This document shows, in pieces, positions 56,188 to 64,000 of a stretch of 64,000 nt of DNA. How positions within the stretch are numbered: the stretch's first letter is position 1; each line of letters starts with the position of its first letter. Under the pieces are notes generated by a model. That model worked only from the letters and a program-made list of their open reading frames with translations, was not told the DNA's origin and searched no databases. Source of the stretch: Plectosphaerella cucumerina (Eukaryota; Ascomycota; Sordariomycetes; Glomerellales; Plectosphaerellaceae). The stretch is taken from assembly GCA_020746995.1 (NCBI GenBank), contig JAGPXD010000002.1, positions 1,612,001 through 1,676,000 on the forward strand, written 5' to 3'. The position numbers were made by a program, and so were the translations under genes.

Positions 56188-57227
56188 TCATAGCCAGACG
56201 ACAAAGATGAACAGGACCGTACCCAGGCCCGCAGCCATGCCGGCCAGCTGCTTGCTTCCGGTCCCGCTGGGCCGGGAAGCTGGGGATTGCCGCTCCGACG
56301 GCGCCGCCGCTTTGGCGTCCGTGGCGTCCATCGGGCGCTCGACGTCAACCGTCATCTGCCCCTTGGCCGGGCCGTACACGGCCAACTTCACCTGCCGCAG
56401 CGTGTCCGTGTACAGCGCCGCCGCCTTCTCTGCAGACCAGGTACTGGCGGAGGTCTGCGGTCTCTCGGGAGGCGAGGAGGTGCCGGCGTCGTCGGACCGG
56501 CCGTGGGCCGTCGAGTCAAAATCGGTACAGCGTGCTTGAGGCGCCACGGCGGAGGCGGCAGCCGGGAGGCGGTCGGGGCGGGCGGCTTCGAATGTGACGT
56601 CGACAATCTTAACGTCAACAACGGGCGCGGCGAGGATGTGGACCATCGGCACCTCGAGGGCGGCTCCTGTGTCTCCACGGCGGTTCCACTGGGAGCCCAC
56701 GGCTTCGGCGCATGCCGTCATCTGGGTCTCGTTGCAGAAGGGGGTCTTCGCGGCCAGCTCGGTTAGCCCGGGGTTCACTTCGACTTGGCGCCGAGGCCAT
56801 GGGAGCGGGGGACTGGACTCACGAAGCGGAGGCTGGGGTCGAGCACGTCGAAGCTGACCAGGCTGCAGGAGGCCGAGTCTTCCGAGAGCGAGAGGAAGCG
56901 GACAGGTTCGCCGTCGACCTGGCATGGTTCCGGGGCAACGAATGGCACGTCTGTGTAATGTTCGGTCAGCCCTGTCCCTGTCGTCCATGGCGACGAGCCA
57001 TGTGGCCTGCGAGACAGGCGGTGGCACTGACCAGGTCTCACTTGACAAGTGATGGCTGTTCCCGGTCAGCCCGGCCGGCCTGCGCATTCCAGGGAATGTG
57101 AGGGAAGCTCACCTTGAGGGGATATTTGCTTGAAGGTCGGCGGCATCTGGCGGCGCAGATTGGGCTCGCTGGTAACGAGACCGACGCCGACGCCCAGAAG
57201 CGCGGAAGCTAGAGCTGTGTACCACAT
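56188..57227 (-). CDS. Predicted secreted GPI-anchored protein, unknown function
   Basis: Three exons (57227-57113, 56950-56823, 56745-56188) give 266 residues. The start MWYTALASALLGVGVGLVTS is a signal peptide. The C-terminus reads SGTGSKQLAGMAAGLGTVLF and continues hydrophobic to the end, a typical GPI-attachment signal after a small-residue omega site. The mature part has at least five Cys, including PCQ, SCSL, PFC and TAC, suggesting disulfides, and a Ser/Thr/Pro-rich stalk (about 180-240). The first intron (162 bp) ends at ACACAG. The second is less certain: its best acceptor is AAG (or GAG 12 bases earlier, giving 270 residues), neither a strong YAG. No family recognised. Surface location is inferred from the two signals. 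Confidence 0.7.
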
Positions 57228-60200
57228 TGCGCGAGAGGCATGCGAAGGCCGCGAGTGGTACGGAAAGAAAACGAAGCAGGACGCGCCGCGGCGCGAAAGT
57301 CGATCAGAGCTGGTCGACCGGCGATGAGGGAGGATCAGAGGAGGGACGAAAGTCTAGGAGCTTTCAGGTGTCGAAAAAGCTGTTTCAACACCTCTCGTCG
57401 ACCCTCAAGGCGCACGTGCGTTCGAGGCGGGTACGATACGCAGGGTAGCCCCGTTCCAGCCGGCGCGATTACAGGTAAAGCGGAGGCGGGAAAGGTAGCG
57501 ATTGTCGATGCGGAAGGTCCAGACCGCGCGAATGGAGCCAAGGAAAGTGGACGAAGTCGAGAGGAGACCACGAGATGGTGCGCTGTTTTCCCTGCGCAGT
57601 CAAGTGGTCGTCTGAAGACCGGTGTCCAGCTTGGAATGTCGTGTTCGTCGAGGACGGGAGGATGTCGATACGAGATGCGTCTGGCAAGCGAGGCGCCAGG
57701 CGGTTCTCTGCGGTGCGAGTGAGCGAAGGTCGACCGAGGTCCGGTGCTGAGGTTGAGGTGATGTGTCGAGAAAGACCGTGGGTGGTGAGAGGTGCGAGGA
57801 CGAGGGGAAGAGATGGAGGAGGTTGTTTCCTGGCCAGGATTTCCCGGGAGGCCAAGGACAGGTGCCGAAGGGGAGCAGATCGCAGAAGCAAGTGGGCGGC
57901 GGGAAGTGCGGCGGGCGAGGCAGTCAGTCCGGGTCCGGGTGGGTTGCAATGTAAAAATGGTACCCTCTGGCTGCAGCAGGCGGCTGGGGCGGTGGTGTGC
58001 TAGCTGGGTAGAGGCAGGACCAGGTAGGTAGATGCAGGTGCAGGTGTAGGTCGGTCCGGTGCTTGTACGAGGTGGGATGTGCAGTCGGATTGGACGTGCG
58101 TCTGCTGTCGAGCTATTGATACGAGGCGGGCCTGCGCGGTTGATGCAGGTCGATCGGGACGGGAGGGACTGGGGATGGTGGTCTTGTTGTTTTCTTCGAG
58201 TACAACTCTCTTCTCGCTGGCGAGATGTTTTTTGTTGTTGTCCAGTTTAAAGATGGCGGGGGAGGGGGGGAGGGAGGGATGGGAAGATGGAAAAAGGCCG
58301 GACAGAGGAAGGCGCGAGTAAGGTTGTTCTTGCTACTTGTGTAAGAAGGTTGTTTCCCGGGCCGCTTGCAAAAAAACCGGCGGCGGCGACGGCCGCTCCT
58401 CAACGTTCCAAGCTCCAAGACCCAGATCCAGACAAGGCCCCGGCGAACAACGGCGCGAGCAAAAAGCCGGGCTACAGCACACAGAGAGAGAGGGTGGAGG
58501 CTTTTTTTCCCCCTCTCTCTCTGAGCATGTCATGTTCCTTGCTTTTCGGCCAAACCCAGCCGACCTGCCGACCAAACGAAAGCCCCCAGAAGCCAAGGCC
58601 CCTTCCCCCCAAATAACCCCCAAGAGCGGGTCGGACGCTACCCTGAGCGGGATGGGAGAGGGAAAAGAGGATCGCGCGATCGGCCTCGAACCAAGGACGC
58701 GAAGAATTGTCGATGGAGGAGGACCAGCGCGTGGCCTGAGCTTCGGCCGGGCTTGCGGGCTTGCGGGCCCCAAACTTGCAGATGCAACCACAGGCAGGGA
58801 TCAGCCGCCTAATCGCCGCCAGGGACGGCGTGCGTCATTGCGTTTCATTGGCCCTCCTCGGTGGGGCTCTTGGGAAACACTGGCCCCCCATCACCCCCTG
58901 CTGCGGAACGTCAATGTCGCGGTACCTCGGAAACCGCCGGTCCACCGCTTCATTCCACGCACTTTCGGGAGAACCACCATTGTACCGCTACCTGTGCCGG
59001 AGGGGGAAGCTTATCTCCCCCTCCAGCGAAATGAGAGGCATGCACGTCGCCGATGAACCTCCCGAACGTCGCCCTCCACCCAAGAGTGCCGTTTTTTTCT
59101 GCATTGCATTGCGCGCCTGACGTCATGTCCTGTGTGCGTTCATGTACCAGAGGATTGCCGAGCCCTCCAGCTGTCTGCCAGTTCTCGTGGGGACAATTAT
59201 CTCACTTGCAGGACTGACAGCAGCAAGCTGGACGATGCCCTCCTCCCCCGCGCTGCTACAAAGAGGACGCGCGGCTCCGTCGCCCGCCCGGGACCTGCGC
59301 CGGTGGTGGTTGCCACTGGTTGGACAGGCGAAAAGGCACAAAGCAGGGTCCGGCCTCGCCTTGCGCCGCTTGGCACGATTTGTCCGCTACCGCCGTCGCG
59401 ATGCTAGCTCGGCGCCGGCCCTTTCGCCCACAATTGACTTTTTTTCTAGAGGCAGCCCAAAGGCGAATAAGCTACCTTACGACATGGGCCGTGGGGGGCA
59501 GGCCGCGGCTCAGTGCAAGGCCGTCGCTGTTCGAGTTTACATTGCCAGGCGGGAATGGCATGGTAATGACGGATTTGCATGCTGCTGCCCATCGTGTTAT
59601 AGCAAGAGCCCACGTGCACTTTAAGCTTGTCGAATGTCGAGTATTTGCTTTTGCATTTCAGTTTGGACTTGCATTTCAGTGGTCGCCGGGGCAGCGACTG
59701 ACACCTGCGACCTGCGGCCCGTTGCGTCGGGGATCATGGCCGCAGTGGATGCTGATCGTAATGCAGAGGGCGACATGTTGATCGACACTGGACGGTATCG
59801 CATATGGTGTTTGGAAGGTGGTTATACCGACAAACGCCCGACCAGCTTCTTCATCTTTTTCTTTGTTCGTCCAAGTTTCCATGTCCTGGCCGGAGCGTCA
59901 TGGCATCTGTGGAACAATTCGAACGGTCGCGCTTCTTCCATGTTGGCGGATCGCAAGACAAGGTTCAGTGCACCCCCACGTCTACTGATCTGGGGTTGTC
60001 CAACCTTGTCTGCCATGCCGCTCCGGCTGGGCGCACGCAACCCGTCGAGGAGTCAGGTCCTTGTGCCCTCGTCTTAGGTCATCATTGTGCCTTGGATGCA
60101 ACGCGACAGCTCGAGCCCAAGCCGAAGCCTGAGCCTCACGCGGTCTCTCGAAAACGAAGAGTGTTTCGCCAGCAGACGACTTCAGATGCGTCGTGCCGAG

Positions 60201-62376
60201 ATGCCGCTGCTGCCGCAGACCCAGTCTCACATTACCACCTTGGCTGTCACTCGACTTGGCCATTGTCATGATGCAGCTGTCAAGAGGAGGAAGAGAAACA
60301 TGCCCAGTGCCTTGGCACACCGGGGCTCTTTCAATTCCTCCCTCGATTGATGCCCGTCGCCAATGAGGGCATCGGCCCGCACCACGCACGCAGCAAGCCG
60401 CAAGTCCAACGTCGCCTCGAGCACGTGGCACGACTGAATGCCGCGCCTGTTCAGACGCACGGCTGCCGCCCCCCATGCGTTCACCGAGACGCTGCCGCCC
60501 ATGACTCGCAGTGATCGGTCCCGTGTGCTGATGACTGGCCTTTCTGGACGCTTCTCGACCACATCGGACGGGTGATGCATGAACTTGAAGCTACAGGGCA
60601 GGGCTGCGAGCGTCAGGAGACGAGATGATGGAAGGATTATAAGTCTGAATGATTAGTGTTGTAGGAGGTGGTTATGCTTGATTGCGATCGACGGGCGCAC
60701 CGAGTCGAGGAAGTCGGCGAGGTAAGCCCGGAGATATTCCAGCGGATGAGTGCCAAAGTGCCTCTCTCAACGGCCCAGCCCAGCCCAGCCTTTTTTTTCT
60801 TCCTCAAAAAACGAACTGGAAGGAAGGGCGCTGCGGGCGTCGGGGTGGTCATCTGCGTGCCGCTGTGCCGGCTCTCGCCGCTCGCAACCGCCTGGTGGCT
60901 CCGTCTTGCGCCCGCTCGACTGCACGGCGGCGCCCTCATTTGCCCGCTGCTCGCTTGTGTCGGCGCTGTTGGTTGCGCGCGGTCGTTTTCTGGAGGGTTT
61001 GTATGTCGTACCACGACCGTCACCGACAATGGCCAGACCGTGTGTCTCGAGGGAGGTGAAGCTTCACCGACGGGGCGGGGTCAAGCATCGTCGTGGGCAA
61101 AGGGCAATGCGGTTCCGTCCCATTTTACCCCAGCTTGTCGAGTCGTGGGGGGGCATGTCTCGCGTTCGAAGTGTGGGTGGTGGGAGGAGCAGGACTTGGA
61201 GGGTTGGGGAAAACACACCTGCATTCGCATGCGAAAAGGTGAGCCCTGTCCGCCATGCAGTGTCTAGATCGACGAACCCCGCCCCGTCCCACGAGCTGTC
61301 TCTGCAGCGCCCGCATGGGGCGTCGGTCTTGGGTAGCCCTGGAGCGAGGAGGAAGGGTCGGATGGTGAAGGGCTGCCAAGGTGTCGCGTGTGTAGTGAAT
61401 GCATCACGAGTTTATTGATGCAACACGCTACACGAAGCAACAAGCAGTTGTCGAGCTTTCGCTGCTTCAATGTTTGCTGTAGACAATGCTCCCGTCCAAT
61501 CCTCCAGTGCAACAAACATAAAGATGGACGCCAAGACATGTCCCTTCCCTCGTCCCGGCCACCAACATACCAGACGGATCACAGTCACCTGTCTTGTGCC
61601 TCCCCGACGCCCGCAACAGACCCTGGCTTGCCTGGGTCGTCCGAGTTTTAGTGGCACTGCGCTGGCCTGGCCTGCCCTGCCAGTGGTGCGGACTGAATGG
61701 CCGCGCCCGCTGTTGCTGCTGTGCTCCCAATGGCCCGGCAGAACTTGAACCAGAGCAGCCACTCAGACGATGGGAGCGCCTCTTATCTTCCCCATCGGCC
61801 GACCAATCACCCGCCACCACCCTTCTCCATTCCCCGGTGTCCTTCAACCCCCCAGCGCACCTTGACCCTCACTTCAAGCCCCGATAAGCACCCGCCGTTC
61901 ATTCACTCACTCAGACCGGAGGATTGGAGCTTTCTCTTCTCTCTCGACTCGACCCGACTCGACTTGATCTCTCCCTTTCGTCACGTCACGGTCACGTTTT
62001 CGCAAGGCCAGCTCTGTCTGCCCACGCCCCATGCCAGGTCGCGTTGCCTCGCCTTGACCAAGGCTTGCCTGCAAAGGGGTCGTATCGCATCCGCTTTCTG
62101 TCATCGCTGCAACCAGCAACGTCGACACACAACCACACGACCACACACAACTCGCGACACCCCGCCCACGACGACACGCCAACCCACACACGCACGTACG
62201 CCCTTGCCTTGCTCCGTGGACAGAGCCTACCCTGAGCGAGCCCCGGACCGGACCAGGACATCACCCCCGAGAGGACCATACCTCCGGCCGACCTCGCCTT
62301 CACCCCTCCTGCCCCTCCCCCTCCCACCTCACCCCCCCGTGATGCTGGTCTCGCGCCCAGGCGCCGCAGCATCACC
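57228..62376. other. 5.1-kb gene-poor divergent region
   Basis: The stretch between the GPI-protein gene and the pseudokinase is GC-rich with simple purine or pyrimidine runs, for example near 58250 and 58500. The last 550 bp are C-rich on the plus strand and look like a fungal promoter and leader. Many short frames exist but none forms a coherent protein. Confidence 0.5.
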
Positions 62377-64000
62377 ATGGTTCAGTGGTGGGATGAAGCC
62401 AAGATCAACGTGACGGTCACCCGCCAGTATGTCTGCAACAACCTGCGCCCCGACCAGATCGCCCGCCTCGACATGTCCATGGCCTTTGGCGATGGCCTCA
62501 CCGACGGAACCTACTGGGAGTGGATCGACGAAAAGGCCAAGCGCATCTTCCTCATCCTCGTCGACATTGGCGTGCCGGAACAGATCTTCGCCGTCATTGA
62601 CGACTCGTGGGAGGACCCTGACCTGCCTGTAGCCCAGGAGCAGGTCGACCGCCTCCCCCTCGGCCCCGCCAAGGACGATAGGTTGCGCAAGCGGTTCTTC
62701 CAGCGTCAGCACCACTACATCATGAAGCCCCTCCGCCGAGGCGACCATGTCGCTTACGGAGATCACGACGTTCTCCCCCTTCAGGTCGCCGAGCGCCGGC
62801 CCGGCCTCGGTGGCGGTGGCAGCCACGCCGTCGACAAGGTCATCCTCCCAAACTGCCCGGGCCAGGTCTTCTGCCGCCGCCGTGTGCCCCTCGCCCCCTC
62901 CGGCCCCGGCACCGGACCGCCCGGCAGCTTTACCCCTGACGACTTCCACGACGCCGTCAACGCCATCAGGGGTATCCAGAACCAGCACCTCGTCTCCTAT
63001 CATGCCTCATATACCTACCACGGCGCCGGCTACGTCCTCTTCACCCCCGCCGTAGACTCGACCCTCAAGGCCTTCCTCAGCACCACTCCCTCCTCCTTCA
63101 AGAACACCTCAAAAGAGGACCGTCGCCACCGCGTCGTCAACTGGATCCTCTGTCTCGTCGACACCCTCGCCTACATCCACAGCCGCCGCCTCTCCCACGG
63201 CAACATCAAGCCCTCCACCATCCTTCTCACCTCACAGCTTCACATCGTCTACTCAGATTTCACCCGCCTCAACGCAGAGGCCCTCGCCGCCGTCCCGGAC
63301 CGGAGCGCCTTCGACCGCGAGTCCTACGACTACGCCGCCCCCGAACAATGGTTCCGACCGCACACGGGACCTTTAAACCCCATGGGCCGGCGCCCGACCG
63401 CCCTCTCCATGTCCACCTCCCCAGAGACGCACACAAACTTCGCCATCCCACGGAGCGACAATCCCAGCAGCCCCAGCGCCATGCTGCACTCGCCCAACCC
63501 CCAGCTCAACCCCCAGGCCGCCGACGTCTTCTCCCTCGGCTGCGTCCTGCTTGAGATGGTCGGCTTCCTGCTCAAGAAGAGCACAAAGTCCTTCGCCACC
63601 CACCGCGCATCCAAGAACAAGACGGCCGGCCGCGGCGGCGCCGTCCCCGACTCGTCCTTCCACAAGAACCTCGGCCAGCTCGAGTCTTGGATGTCCACCC
63701 TCGCAAAGGAAGCCTCCAAAAAGACCTCCTCCACCGGCGCCGACGGCTCAGGCGTCTTCCGCGGCGTCGTCCCCCTCCTCCACGTCCTCGCCCACATGCT
63801 CTCCGCCCACCCCAACGACCGCCCGACCGCAGACGAGGTCCAGCAGCGCGTCTACCAGATCGTCACCCAGCACTGCGGCCTCCCCGAGCCGCACTGCGTC
63901 CACCGCTACGGCGGACCCGACTACGGCATGGCCAACCTCCGCGTCCAGCAGCACCAGCAGCATTTCGACCCCAACGTCGGTGGCCTCCACCGCCAGAACA
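62377..64000 (+). CDS. Kinase-like protein lacking catalytic residues (pseudokinase), 3' end cut
   Basis: From the ATG at 62377 (ACCATGG, good context) the frame is open to the window edge, at least 541 residues without a stop or intron. A kinase-like fold lies at about 140-500. It has a helix around VVNWILCLVDTLAYIHSRRL, then the catalytic-loop position reading HGNIKPSTILL (274-284) instead of HRDxKxxN. The catalytic Asp is Asn276 and the following Asn is Thr. The DFG position reads DFT (294-296). AAPEQWF (320-326) matches the APE segment. I see no clear VAIK Lys. An activation-segment insertion of Ser/Pro/Asn residues precedes the helix F-like ADVFSLGCVLLEMVGFLL. The Gln/His-rich end suggests the C-terminus continues. 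Probably a scaffold or regulator. Confidence 0.85.
   Translation, partial: MVQWWDEAKINVTVTRQYVCNNLRPDQIARLDMSMAFGDGLTDGTYWEWIDEKAKRIFLILVDIGVPEQIFAVIDDSWEDPDLPVAQEQVDRLPLGPAKDDRLRKRFFQRQHHYIMKPLRRGDHVAYGDHDVLPLQVAERRPGLGGGGSHAVDKVILPNCPGQVFCRRRVPLAPSGPGTGPPGSFTPDDFHDAVNAIRGIQNQHLVSYHASYTYHGAGYVLFTPAVDSTLKAFLSTTPSSFKNTSKEDRRHRVVNWILCLVDTLAYIHSRRLSHGNIKPSTILLTSQLHIVYSDFTRLNAEALAAVPDRSAFDRESYDYAAPEQWFRPHTGPLNPMGRRPTALSMSTSPETHTNFAIPRSDNPSSPSAMLHSPNPQLNPQAADVFSLGCVLLEMVGFLLKKSTKSFATHRASKNKTAGRGGAVPDSSFHKNLGQLESWMSTLAKEASKKTSSTGADGSGVFRGVVPLLHVLAHMLSAHPNDRPTADEVQQRVYQIVTQHCGLPEPHCVHRYGGPDYGMANLRVQQHQQHFDPNVGGLHRQN

Overview
This window is nuclear DNA of a filamentous ascomycete (Pezizomycotina), most likely a Sordariomycete. 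The signs are short introns of about 50-190 bp with GTRNGT donors and CTGAC/CTAAC branch points, GC-rich third codon positions, widely spaced single genes without operons, and clear fungal orthologues (SSN6/CYC8, RRG9, SIF2, calcipressin, a fungal ADAM, a TRP-type anthranilate synthase). The genus cannot be fixed by eye. I see no transposon, no AT-rich RIP-type block, no CRISPR array, no virus-like gene and no secondary-metabolite cluster. This looks like a conserved core-genome segment with unusually long GC-rich intergenic stretches.

Layout. 0-15 kb: a 5'-truncated coiled-coil gene; mitochondrial GrpE/MGE1 divergent from RPB3 (Pol II subunit 3); dicarboxylate carrier DIC1 divergent from mitochondrial phenylalanyl-tRNA synthetase MSF1; calcipressin; an intron-containing tRNA-Leu(AAG); a DUF2236/mpaB-like membrane protein divergent from mitochondrial RRG9. 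Four of these genes (MGE1, DIC1, MSF1, RRG9) encode mitochondrial proteins. 15-36 kb: a large WDR62/MABP1-like WD40 protein, a membrane ADAM metalloprotease, an unrecognised acidic protein, a SIF2/TBL1-type LisH-WD40 corepressor subunit and a TMEM115-like Golgi membrane protein. 36-54 kb: a second identical tRNA-Leu(AAG), the SSN6/CYC8 corepressor, ribosomal protein L3, a possible mitochondrial unknown, a GFA/CENP-V zinc enzyme, anthranilate synthase component I and an RGS membrane protein. 54-64 kb: a predicted GPI-anchored secreted protein, 5 kb without a supportable gene, and a 3'-truncated pseudokinase-like protein.

Introns were placed by eye from splice consensus plus protein continuity. 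For MGE1, RPB3, DIC1, MSF1, SIF2, SSN6, RPL3 and TRPE the joined products agree with the family. Starts were moved to a true ATG where the longest open frame began at a non-ATG codon.

Most notable: DIC1 needs a 5-nt internal micro-exon to restore its carrier signature, and skipping it causes an early stop. Others are a 17-nt exon in the SIF2 LisH, two 54-nt frame-preserving stop-free introns, a pseudokinase at the right edge, a tRNA intron that base-pairs over its own anticodon, and paired Cbf1- and Tbf1-like sites before RPL3. I found nothing that amounts to a wholly new multi-gene system.
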